DNA of 64,000 nucleotides from the NCBI RefSeq assembly GCF_000346755.1, contig NZ_ANNV01000152.1:30695-94694 (forward strand). Reading direction: 5' to 3'. Positions 26,710-34,058 of the stretch are shown here, in pieces. Below the pieces are notes generated by a model that was not told the origin of the DNA, did not search any database, and saw only the letters and a list, made by a program, of their open reading frames with translations. A program made the position numbers and the translations under genes. The stretch comes from Pseudomonas sp. CBZ-4. GTDB taxonomy: Bacteria > Pseudomonadota > Gammaproteobacteria > Pseudomonadales > Pseudomonadaceae. The first letter of the stretch is position 1. Every line of letters starts with the position of its first letter.

Positions 26710-26844
26710 GCAAAGCCTCATGAGGTGATGGCGTCCGTGAAGCGAGTAAAGATGAGGATTGCGGGGGTTGCCATTGGTAGAGGGAAAATAGGCTCTGCGA
26801 GATTTGAAATCTGGCCTGCCACGACCCTGATGGGCGTATATGGT

Positions 26845-26872
26845 ATTACGCATAATGTATATTATGTTAAAT
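26845..26872 (+). other. dif: dif site (XerCD chromosome dimer resolution site)
   Basis: The 28 bases consist of the XerC half ATTACGCATAA (26845-26855), the 6-base centre TGTATA (26856-26861) and the XerD half TTATGTTAAAT (26862-26872). From the CGCATAA of the XerC arm to the end the sequence is identical to the E. coli dif core as I know it. Only the first bases of the XerC arm differ, as in other pseudomonads. It lies in a non-coding stretch between the lipoprotein gene and the HEPN-like gene, and marks the replication terminus region. Confidence 0.93.
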
Positions 26873-27005
26873 GTAGTATCTACTATTTACACAGCCGACC
26901 GTCCAGTGTGACTATCGCTTAGGAGACATTTGCATAAAATCCCATTTCCAGAAAATTCAATACTTTGATTGCCAATGCTAGTCTTCTCTCACGTTGCCCT
27001 GTCAC

Positions 27006-27458
27006 CTAACACTCAGACGGCACCAGGTCACTCAGAAATCCATGAAAGCATTCATTCAGCGTGATAGCGCATTGTGAAAACTCATCTGCAGTATTTCTGA
27101 TCTTGTCCACCGTCCAGAGCTCGCCAGCCCTAAAAAGCTTGGACAAGCCATCAGCAGCGTCCATACCGGGCCTCCCATGCACGAGGCCATTGCGTTGATC
27201 GACTAGCTCATCAAACCGCAAAGCTGCATTGAGCAACTTGGTTTGGTCTTCACTATCGCTCAACGACCCTGCCAGCGTAATGAAGCGCTTTGCAATGGTA
27301 CCTGCGGTCTTTGGGTTTAAGGCTGCTAACGCACCAGGCTTGATACGCTCACAGATCAAGACGGCGTTCCACTCTAGTATGCTGAACGTGTAGACAGCCT
27401 CGCCCAGTGCTTGGGAATAATGCGGATCCAAAGGTTGTCGTAGTCGTGCATTTTCCAT
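27006..27458 (-). CDS. HEPN-like hypothetical protein
   Basis: This 150-residue all-helical soluble protein is of unknown family. It has the sequence FDELVDQRNGLVHGRPG, in which Arg89 and His94 form an R-x4-H motif like that of HEPN ribonucleases (RN...H). The ATG at 27458 has AGGCGAAT directly upstream; a start 10 codons earlier is open but unsupported. It is the first gene right of dif, in the AT-rich accessory stretch, and lies downstream of the kinase gene on the same strand with a 143-base gap. HEPN proteins often act in toxin-antitoxin or anti-phage systems. No cognate MNT nucleotidyltransferase is seen beside it, so the role is open. Confidence 0.65.
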   Translation of the reverse strand: MENARLRQPLDPHYSQALGEAVYTFSILEWNAVLICERIKPGALAALNPKTAGTIAKRFITLAGSLSDSEDQTKLLNAALRFDELVDQRNGLVHGRPGMDAADGLSKLFRAGELWTVDKIRNTADEFSQCAITLNECFHGFLSDLVPSEC

Positions 27459-27601
27459 ATTCGCCTCATGCGCCACTGGCACCATCAAGAAGACATCGCT
27501 TGCCCGGAACTCTGGTGCGGACCGAGTATCTGTGCAGCTGCCACGTCTTCTATGGTAATCAGCAACGGGTAACTTTCGAGTTTGATTGACGAGAAGGAAT
27601 A

Positions 27602-28690
27602 TTAGTAAATTCGCGCAAGCGAATCAGACTCATACTTTTTCCAGTGAACCTCGTTAAAGTCATATGGATTATTAAGGAATCGCTGGATCAAGCCATAGTC
27701 TGTAGGTTCAAAATCTTCCTCCAAAATAATCCAAAGCACATGCCTTGCGGTTTGTATTGCCATCCGCTTCTGTTGATTGCTAATTAATAAGCGCCCTATT
27801 AGCCCTTTTAATATTTTTGCTTTACTTCCTGCATGAGAGTCTACACACATAAGCCTCCAGCTTACTTCAGACTCAATCCGTCTCATCGACTCAGCAAATT
27901 GACCAATATTATCAAACGAGAACAAATCCTCACCGGTCACAAGCTTAAATAACAACAACCCCATAGCCCACGAGTCGTATTTGCGAACCTCCAGCCCCCA
28001 GCTTTTCCAATCTACAAACGTCTCAGGAGGGAGATTGTAAAAAGAGTTCGTGATCTCACGCCCTGTCCCGTTGCGAATAGTCACCATGTCGGAACTAGGC
28101 TCTTCATAGCCATAATCCGAAGTGCTACAGGACTGCCCCCAATCACAGATTATTGCTTTATAATCTGGACAAGACGTCGTCAAATCAACTGCTTCATCCA
28201 GCAGTATCACATTGCCCGGGTGGAGATCACGGTGCGTTGTATATACGCCATAGTATTCAGACGCGCCAAACACCCGGTATGCGATTAAAAGCCTATCCGA
28301 TATCGTGCTTTGCTTCCAATGCAGGTCAATCCAATCCGACAGCAGCGTACCATGTATTCTCTCTGTAATAAGATACATTACTCGTCCACCCAAAACTTCA
28401 CCATGGGAGATATATTCTGGGGTCTTTTTTATTAGCTGATTCCATCCCGCTCGCCCTTTAAGAAAGGTGGCCTCGTTACGAAATCTAGCTTTTTCTAATT
28501 CAGATCTTGGGAAAACTATCAGTTTTATGAAGACCTCCCTGCCCGTCTCCTCATCAATACCAAAAAAAGCTGTAGAGCTCTTGCCACCCGAAACTTCTTC
28601 TAGGAGCCTGTACCTTCCTTCAAATAGCTGCAGGCCAAATTTTACGAAAAAATCATTTATATTTACATCGCTCTCTGATTTCGCTATCAT
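27602..28690 (-). CDS. Eukaryotic-type Ser/Thr protein kinase-like protein
   Basis: This 362-residue protein has a protein-kinase fold in its first 300 residues or so. The loop VSGGKSSTAFFG stands in for the glycine-rich loop, and Lys56 lies in VFIKL. The catalytic loop is HRDLHPGN (Asp155, Asn160). The metal motif is CDWG (Asp183) instead of DFG, NLPPE replaces APE, and YDSWAMGLLLFKLVTG is the F-helix. The key residues are present, so it is probably active. There is no membrane segment or sensor domain. The C-terminal 60 residues are helical and unassigned. Base composition is clearly more AT-rich than in flanking genes. It is divergent from the gene at 28717, only 26 bases away, so the two should be co-regulated. 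Confidence 0.8.
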   Translation of the reverse strand: MIAKSESDVNINDFFVKFGLQLFEGRYRLLEEVSGGKSSTAFFGIDEETGREVFIKLIVFPRSELEKARFRNEATFLKGRAGWNQLIKKTPEYISHGEVLGGRVMYLITERIHGTLLSDWIDLHWKQSTISDRLLIAYRVFGASEYYGVYTTHRDLHPGNVILLDEAVDLTTSCPDYKAIICDWGQSCSTSDYGYEEPSSDMVTIRNGTGREITNSFYNLPPETFVDWKSWGLEVRKYDSWAMGLLLFKLVTGEDLFSFDNIGQFAESMRRIESEVSWRLMCVDSHAGSKAKILKGLIGRLLISNQQKRMAIQTARHVLWIILEEDFEPTDYGLIQRFLNNPYDFNEVHWKKYESDSLARIY

Positions 28691-28716
28691 ATTTCACATT
28701 TTTATTTGGGTGCATA

Positions 28717-29154
28717 ATGCCAACACTATTCCGCGGCTTTTCCCAACGACTCGCCACACCAGAACAAAGCAATATTTTTTACCACATTCCTCGAGCCCCG
28801 AGAAATACTGATTTGAGAATTCACAGAATCGCTGATGCGTGGTTTTTTGAGGCTTTCGGGGTGCGCGCAAGGAGCAGTGCATTGATCTGCTCAACAGATT
28901 TTAGCCAAGCAAATTCTTATGGAGCTACCTATCGAATCTATCCTGACGCACCCGCCGTGATGATCTATAGCTCCTCGGTAAAGGACTTTCATGAGCTTGA
29001 AAGAGACTTAGGTGAGCATAATGAATCAAACATCATAAAATGGTTAACTCAAAAAAATTTCAAAATGGTAAGCAGTAGCGAAGAAATTGACTCTAAGCTC
29101 TTGGGTGAAGTTATGGTGATTTGCGAAACTTATAAGGCACTGCCTCGCACCTAG
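28717..29154 (+). CDS. Hypothetical protein (145 aa) divergent from the kinase
   Basis: This 145-residue soluble protein has no recognised family. It begins MPTLFRGFSQR and contains RARSSALICSTDFSQANSYG, then YRIYPDAPAVMIYSSS, and KLLGEVMVICETYK near the end. The order Arg6 (LFRG), an STS-like CSTD at residues 58-61 and Glu131 loosely recalls R-S-E type ADP-ribosyltransferases; this is only a pattern resemblance. Composition is AT-rich, like that of the neighbouring kinase. The ATG at 28717 has a weak GGGTG upstream. The shared 26-base intergenic gap suggests a functional pair with the kinase. Confidence 0.65.
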   Translation: MPTLFRGFSQRLATPEQSNIFYHIPRAPRNTDLRIHRIADAWFFEAFGVRARSSALICSTDFSQANSYGATYRIYPDAPAVMIYSSSVKDFHELERDLGEHNESNIIKWLTQKNFKMVSSSEEIDSKLLGEVMVICETYKALPRT

Positions 29155-29388
29155 CCTTTTCTCGCTCGATACTAGGAAATCTGTTACCAAAGGGTGTCCA
29201 TCGGCTGTCTCGAGCTACTTTAGCGGATTCTGACAAGCAGCCTCCACGTATCTGTTAATACATAAATTATCTCGTAGACACTCGTTAACTCCCTACGCCG
29301 CAGCCTTCGGCAACCCAGCCTTCCACACCCACTCTGTCACGAGCCTTTTACGTTGAGGTAAACGGCCCGTCCGTGGGGGCCATAAGAC

Positions 29389-29862
29389 TTAATCCTTCAT
29401 CGTTAGACGCATCCTGTAATCCCGCCTCCGGATTGCGAATAGCTCTGCCTTAAGAAGCTCCGCACAAGTCAGAATTTCCGTGGCCTGTGAGTTGCCTGCG
29501 ATCCGAGAACCAGGAAAGCTACCACCCGTGCAAGCACGCCCGAACGTTACCAAAGCCTGATTTACTGCATTCGTATCATAACCTGGATAGTCTCTTTCCA
29601 TTGATCCCACAAGGGTTGAAAGCCGGGCTTTTAGTCCGATAATGTATGTCGGACTTACTTTCAAACCATCACTCGGCTCTATGCCCTCCCACCACATGCA
29701 AGAGCACTCGGCAAAATGGTCAATCAAAGAGAAAGCTTGCTCCAATCTTTTGGAGTAGTCGGCTGAAAACGCTGTCCATTTCGACCGAATCGAAGTTATC
29801 CAGGCTCCAAAGAGCCCACCGACAAGTGCAACTACAACTGCTTTTATCAACTCATTCATCAT
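29389..29862 (-). CDS. Small membrane-anchored protein, third gene of ATPase/STAS module
   Basis: This 157-residue protein has a single N-terminal membrane helix (LIKAVVVALVGGLFGAWITSI) followed by a helical soluble domain with no recognised family. Its tandem ATG codons at 29862/29859 overlap the stop of the STAS-like gene as ATGA, so translation is coupled. Composition is close to that of the two upstream genes. The topology suggests an inner-membrane effector or anchor facing the cytoplasm, regulated by the ATPase/STAS pair. That is an inference from order only. After its TAA stop lies a short GC-rich stretch (29285-29385) unlike the rest of the island. Confidence 0.7.
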   Translation of the reverse strand: MMNELIKAVVVALVGGLFGAWITSIRSKWTAFSADYSKRLEQAFSLIDHFAECSCMWWEGIEPSDGLKVSPTYIIGLKARLSTLVGSMERDYPGYDTNAVNQALVTFGRACTGGSFPGSRIAGNSQATEILTCAELLKAELFAIRRRDYRMRLTMKD

Positions 29863-30179
29863 CTGGTCTTTTCTGAGCGTTCTATAAGATCCCATATTTC
29901 ATATTCAATTAACTTGTCTTTCACGTCAATTGACAGCCTTTCTCGTAGCTCATTTGTGGTGAAGCCATGCTCTCTGACCAACCCCCCAAATACTTCCTCT
30001 GTCCATGATGTAGGGAATCCAATAACGCCATTTAGATCAAGAACAATTAATTGATGTTGCTCCAAAGCAGGAATTAAGTGATCGCATCGAAATTCCTCTG
30101 CACTATTGCCACCATCTTTTCTGTACCTGCTAAAGGGGTATTTGGTGTAGTCGAGCAATTTCAGTATGAAAAAATTCAT
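29859..30179 (-). CDS. STAS-like (DUF4325) protein
   Basis: This 106-residue protein carries the STAS-like DUF4325 pattern LIVLDLNGVIGFPTSWTEEVFGGL at residues 44-67. The pattern resembles a beta strand, a phosphorylatable-type Ser/Thr position and a helix, as in anti-anti-sigma factors. Its ATG at 30179 overlaps the ATPase stop as ATGA, and its stop overlaps the start of the next gene. The close pairing with a GHKL ATPase resembles SpoIIAB/SpoIIAA-type partner switching, where the ATPase phosphorylates the STAS protein. No sigma factor is nearby, so the output is probably the third protein. Family recognition is reasonably firm; the mechanism is inferred. Confidence 0.78.
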   Translation of the reverse strand: MNFFILKLLDYTKYPFSRYRKDGGNSAEEFRCDHLIPALEQHQLIVLDLNGVIGFPTSWTEEVFGGLVREHGFTTNELRERLSIDVKDKLIEYEIWDLIERSEKTR

Positions 30180-30715
30180 AGCGCGCCACCGGTCCAGCGG
30201 ACACACATTTGCACTATAGTCCCGTCTCTATAGGGACTATCGATATAATCAATTTTTTTTGTGTTTGCCCTTAGCGAGCAATTTCCGCTGGCAATTACCA
30301 ACGAATGCAATTGCCCTGTATGAACGGCTTTTACGAGCTCCTGAAAACCTTTGCCTCGATGTGCTATACGAGAGTTTATGTTCAGCGCTAGTTTTATAGC
30401 ATCGAGATCCGAATAGACTTCGGGGTGTCGCCGACTAATCGATCCCATGATACCCTGCCCGTCATCAGAGATCGATATATAAAGGAGGTCGTCTTGTTGT
30501 GATACGCTCAATCGCCAATCTACAAACCATGTTGGGCGATGAGCAGCATGCTGATATACATTGCTAACTATTTCAGCAATATGACTATAGCTAGAGTGAA
30601 ATAGCTGTTCGAGACCTTTATCCTTAAAAGCACTATCAATGGATCGTAAATCGACTTGCAGCTGAGTAGATTGTTCCAGTTCTATCAAGCAAGGGTATTC
30701 GCTCGCAAGCTTCAT
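30176..30715 (-). CDS. GHKL (HATPase_c) ATP-binding protein
   Basis: This 179-residue stand-alone GHKL ATPase domain has the N box IAEIVSNVYQHA (Glu48, Asn52) and the G1 box SDDGQGIMGSI (Asp85, Gly86, Gly88). A lid region with HRGKGFQEL (residues 119-126) and a C-terminal strand with DGTIVQMCV follow. There is no HisKA, sensor or membrane segment, so it is not a classical histidine kinase. The ribosome binding site AAAAGGACGATTGA precedes the ATG at 30715. It is the first gene of a three-gene module in which every junction is an ATGA overlap. The partner STAS-like protein suggests a switch kinase or ATP-driven regulator. Confidence 0.82.
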   Translation of the reverse strand: MKLASEYPCLIELEQSTQLQVDLRSIDSAFKDKGLEQLFHSSYSHIAEIVSNVYQHAAHRPTWFVDWRLSVSQQDDLLYISISDDGQGIMGSISRRHPEVYSDLDAIKLALNINSRIAHRGKGFQELVKAVHTGQLHSLVIASGNCSLRANTKKIDYIDSPYRDGTIVQMCVRWTGGAL

Positions 30716-30835
30716 TCAATCGTCCTTTTCAATACCCATAGAAGCGATTTCCACGCCCATCCAGCATCACTATGCCATTATCTAGATTCCGCCACTACCT
30801 TAGGTGACCGCAATCGGTTCTCAGGGGCAGAAACG

Positions 30836-31456
30836 TCAATCGAATGCGTGCCAGGCCGTATAGATCTCAGCAATCACCTCCATCACCGCCTCCTCAACCC
30901 GCCCCTCATTCCGACACAAAACCCACCCCTGCTCCCCAACCACCCTCTCAAATGCCTCACTACAAGCCACCTGCTCCTCCAACCTATAAATCACCGTACT
31001 CCCCAACCCCCGCCCTCGCCCCGCCGCTCTCGCCCATGAAATCTCAGGGTCCGTCACCACCCCCACATGCAAATCCGGCACCCGCACCCCTCGATCCAGA
31101 TTCAACTGCAAAATCTGCGCAAACGGCACCAACCTGCGAAACGCCGCATCCGACGGGTACCAACGATCAATCAAGATAATGCTGTCAGCCGGCTGCTTGA
31201 CCAGCACATTCTCGGAGATCCAAGCCCGACTCTCCGCCAGTCGCTCACACACCGCCCATTCCAACGCCCGGCTCGGATCTCTGGCGAGCTTGTTCACCAG
31301 CGCCATGGTTTCCCCCCTGAAGGGATCACTCTTTTTCTCACACAGGCGGATAACCTTCTTGCCCTGGGCCCGCAGTTCTCGCGTAACCGCCTCCAGCAAC
31401 GTGGTTTTCCCGGTCCCCTTGGGCCCATCAAGCGCAACAAACAGCGGACGATTCAT
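30836..31456 (-). CDS. Thymidylate-kinase-like P-loop nucleotide kinase
   Basis: This protein of about 206 residues has the Walker A motif ALDGPKGTGKTTL at the N-terminus and IILIDRWYPSDAAFRRL, the DR motif of dTMP kinases. A LID-like arginine-rich stretch, ARAAGRGRGLGS, follows. The housekeeping tmk of pseudomonads sits with holB, so this is a second, specialised member that may act on another nucleoside monophosphate. The start is uncertain: ATG at 31456 has no clear ribosome binding site, while GTG at 31489 follows CGGGGTAGA. It flanks the AT-rich island but has normal GC content. Confidence 0.75.
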   Translation of the reverse strand: MNRPLFVALDGPKGTGKTTLLEAVTRELRAQGKKVIRLCEKKSDPFRGETMALVNKLARDPSRALEWAVCERLAESRAWISENVLVKQPADSIILIDRWYPSDAAFRRLVPFAQILQLNLDRGVRVPDLHVGVVTDPEISWARAAGRGRGLGSTVIYRLEEQVACSEAFERVVGEQGWVLCRNEGRVEEAVMEVIAEIYTAWHAFD

Positions 31457-31506
31457 GCGGCAAACAACAAGTGGAAAATTGGCGCCCACTCTACCCCGAT
31501 TTCTGC

Positions 31507-32823
31507 CTAGCCGAACCGTGGAATTGCCAACCCCAGGCTTTCGCGCAAGGTCGTGCCTTCATACGCCGTGCGATACACCCCACGCGCTTGCAGCAACGGA
31601 ATGACTTCCTGCGTGAACCGGCTGAACTGCTCCGGATGCCCTATATAGATGTTGAACCCATCCACCGCCCGCGCCTCGAACCAATCGGCGATTTTCTGCG
31701 CGACGGTCTCCGCCGAGCCCACGAACGCGCCCGGGCGCAGTTGTCGGCCAAACTCCACCGCTTGGCGCAAGGTGAAGCCTTTCTCCCGCGCCTGATCGGC
31801 AATCCGTTTGGCGGCGGTGAAAAAGCTGCTGCGCGCGGCCTCCAAACTCTCCTGGGGAAACGGCGCATCCAAATCGTATTGGCTGAAATCATGCCAGCCA
31901 AAATTGCGCCCGAATTCCTTCAGTGCCAGTTCAAAACTATGGTCGACCTGATGGTAATGCTGCTCGATTTCCCGCGCGTGGGCGTCGCTGTCCCCCACAT
32001 AGATTTCGGCGCCGGGCATCACCAGTAACTGTGATGGATCGCGGCCGTGTTGCACCGCCCTGCCCTTTATATCCCGGTAAAACGCCTGGCCCTGTTCGAT
32101 GCTCGCAGCGTGAGTGAAGATGACGTCCGCCGTGGCGGCGCCGAGGTCGCGGCCTTGCTCGGAGTCGCCGGCCTGGAAGATCACCGGCTGGCCCTGGGGC
32201 GAACGCTGGATGTTCAGCGGGCCGACCACCGAGAAATGCTCGCCTTTGTGATCCAGGCTGTGCAGTTTGCTCGGGTCGAAGAATTGGCCGGTGGCGCGGT
32301 CACGCACAAAGGCATCGTCTTCGTAGGAGTTCCACAGTCCTTGCACCACTTGCACGTGTTCGGCCGCGCGGCCGTAGCGTGTGTCGTAGTCGTAGTGCTC
32401 GTCACGGCTGTAGTTGCCCGCTGTGCCGGCATCGCCGCTGGTGACGACGTTCCAGCCGGCGCGGCCTTTGCTGATGAGGTCGAGGGAGGCCAGTCGCCGT
32501 GCGACGTTGTACGGCGAGTTGTAGGACGTCGTCAGGGTACCCACCAGGCCCAAATGCCGCGTGCTCACCGCCAGTGCGGACAGCAGCGTCAGCGGTTCCA
32601 GGCGATTCAAATAATGAGATGGCGAGCCCGGCGTGATGAACTGGCTGTCGACAATAAACATCAGGTCGAACAGTGCCGCCTCGGCCTGGCGGGCGATGTC
32701 GATGTACCAGTCGACGTTGACGCTGGCATCGGCCGGCAATTGCGGGTCAAGCCACAGGTTGTGCCGGCCCGGGCCGCCGCAGCCCATGGTCAGGGCACCA
32801 AGTTTCAGCTGTCGTTTGCTCAT
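31507..32823 (-). CDS. FMN-dependent monooxygenase, NtaA/SnaA/DszA family
   Basis: This luciferase-like flavin monooxygenase of 438 residues belongs to the NtaA/SnaA/DszA group, which needs a separate FMN reductase. Characteristic stretches are LGALTMGCGGPGRHNLWLDP at the N-terminus, WNVVTSGDAGTAGNYSRDEH (residues about 134-153) and the FQAGDSEQGRDLGA loop (residues about 215-228). It lies 23 bases downstream of a sulfonate-type binding protein. Organosulfur use, such as desulfonation or C-S cleavage under sulfur starvation, is therefore likely. The exact substrate is unknown, and no reductase gene is next to it. Confidence 0.88.
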   Translation of the reverse strand: MSKRQLKLGALTMGCGGPGRHNLWLDPQLPADASVNVDWYIDIARQAEAALFDLMFIVDSQFITPGSPSHYLNRLEPLTLLSALAVSTRHLGLVGTLTTSYNSPYNVARRLASLDLISKGRAGWNVVTSGDAGTAGNYSRDEHYDYDTRYGRAAEHVQVVQGLWNSYEDDAFVRDRATGQFFDPSKLHSLDHKGEHFSVVGPLNIQRSPQGQPVIFQAGDSEQGRDLGAATADVIFTHAASIEQGQAFYRDIKGRAVQHGRDPSQLLVMPGAEIYVGDSDAHAREIEQHYHQVDHSFELALKEFGRNFGWHDFSQYDLDAPFPQESLEAARSSFFTAAKRIADQAREKGFTLRQAVEFGRQLRPGAFVGSAETVAQKIADWFEARAVDGFNIYIGHPEQFSRFTQEVIPLLQARGVYRTAYEGTTLRESLGLAIPRFG

Positions 32824-32846
32824 GTGTGGGGTGTTCCTTGCGGCGT

Positions 32847-33803
32847 TCAGGGCAGGGTTTTGGCGACGGCGGGCTGTAAGGCGCCGGCAAAGGAGGCGTC
32901 GAACAGGCTGGCGGCGGCGTAGGACTTGACCAGGCCTTCACTGGCGAAAAAGTCCACGGTCTTTTGCGCGTCCACCGGCGACTGGGCGGTGACCGGTTCT
33001 ACGGTCGTGCGCGCGCGGGCAAACCAGGCGCGGGCGATGTCGGCGTCGGCGCGGGTGCGTTTGGCCCAGGCATCCGCATACGCGTCGGCGTTGGCCGGGT
33101 TCAGGCGTGTCCAGTCGCGGGCTTTTTTCAGGCGTTGCAGGAAATCGCTGATCTGCGCGCGTTTGGTGTCCACCGCTTTGCTATTGGCGGCGATGTAGCT
33201 TTGGGCCGGGATCAAGCCGTCAGCCGTTGCCAGCACCCGCGCGCCTTGGCGTTCCTGCTGGGTGACGTAGGGTTCCCAGGTGGCGATGACGTCCACCGAG
33301 CCGCCTTCCAGCGCATGGGAAGCATCCAACGCACTGAGGTAACGGAACTCCAGCGAATCCCGAGCAACCCCAGCCTTGTCGAGTGCGGTCAGCAGCAGTT
33401 GTTGGCTCCAGGAGCCTTTCCAGATCGCCGCGCGCTTGCCGGCCAGGTCCGCGAGGCTATGGATCGATGACTCCTTTTTCACCAGGATCGCCACCCCCTC
33501 GAGATTCTGCCGAGTGACGGCAATCACCTTAATCGGCGCGCCCAAAGCCCCGAGGAACAGCACCGGCGCATCGCCGAGCAAGCCGATATCCAGGCTGTTG
33601 GCGTTCAGCGCCTCGGCCACCGGCGAACCGGCGGTAAATTGTTTCCACTCCAGGGTATAGGGCAGGTTGTCCAGCACCCCCGCCGCCTCCATGACGGCCT
33701 GGGCGTTGTAGCTCTGGTCGCCGACGGTCAGGGTCTGCGCCTGGGCCGTCAGGCTCAGCAACGCGCCAGCCAGGGCCGCCGCCAGTGTTGTCAGGTAACG
33801 CAC
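32847..33803 (-). CDS. Periplasmic substrate-binding protein, aliphatic sulfonate (SsuA) type
   Basis: This 318-residue protein has a Sec signal peptide (YLTTLAAALAGALLSLTAQA). The binding domain shows the SsuA/NrtT-type pattern ANSLDIGLLGDAPVLFLGALG, LVKKESSIHSLADLAGKRAAIW and IATWEPYVTQQER. It would bind an aliphatic sulfonate or similar compound for ABC import. It is the first gene of a two-gene unit with the flavin monooxygenase. No ABC permease or ATPase gene is in the window, so it must share one encoded elsewhere or be part of a scattered system. The promoter should lie in the AT-rich gap at 33804-34058. Confidence 0.87.
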   Translation of the reverse strand: MRYLTTLAAALAGALLSLTAQAQTLTVGDQSYNAQAVMEAAGVLDNLPYTLEWKQFTAGSPVAEALNANSLDIGLLGDAPVLFLGALGAPIKVIAVTRQNLEGVAILVKKESSIHSLADLAGKRAAIWKGSWSQQLLLTALDKAGVARDSLEFRYLSALDASHALEGGSVDVIATWEPYVTQQERQGARVLATADGLIPAQSYIAANSKAVDTKRAQISDFLQRLKKARDWTRLNPANADAYADAWAKRTRADADIARAWFARARTTVEPVTAQSPVDAQKTVDFFASEGLVKSYAAASLFDASFAGALQPAVAKTLP

Positions 33804-34058
33804 ATCAATCTCCAGATGCCTTCTCGGGCAGGTCAGGTCGATCCGCGCGCGCGGTCTCGGCAGTATTCACAAGGTGGGCTACGATGAGGCCAGGAACGCG
33901 CCGTGTAAAATACCTATAATGCATAACGTAATTCTATAATAATGCGCAGTATGCATTTTCATTATCGGCGTACCCCACGGCACATTGCGCAGTGCCCGGC
34001 ACCACCTACACTGATTTGAACCCGGTTTTCCCCGTGCCCTTTTCAGCGAGCCCGCCTG
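33804..34058. promoter_or_regulatory. Divergent AT-rich promoter region
   Basis: This 255-base gap separates the sulfonate-binding protein gene from the RND pump operon. Its centre (33908-33965) is markedly AT-rich with TATAAT-like boxes on both strands (CTATAATGCATAACG, TTCTATAATAATG). I see no operator that I can name. A CysB site would be expected for the sulfur genes, but it has no consensus strict enough to call by eye. Confidence 0.4.

Noticed and set aside
26710..26853. N-terminal extension of the lipoprotein gene across the dif site
   Set aside because: The lipoprotein signal begins at 26709 behind a proper ribosome binding site; the extension has no signal-peptide character.
29255..29285. 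Second dif-like half site (TTAATACATAA) that could bound a Xer-integrated element
   Set aside because: Only 7 of 11 bases match the XerC arm, and no XerD arm follows the 6-base gap, so it does not support an IMEX boundary.
30844..31179. Proline-rich plus-strand open frame
   Set aside because: It is antisense to the thymidylate-kinase-like gene, its composition is typical of a frame shadow, and it has no ribosome binding site.
33905..33960. AT-rich sequence resembling a dif core (TATAATGCATAACG)
   Set aside because: The half sites do not have dif spacing and the stretch lies in a divergent promoter region. Promoter elements explain it better.
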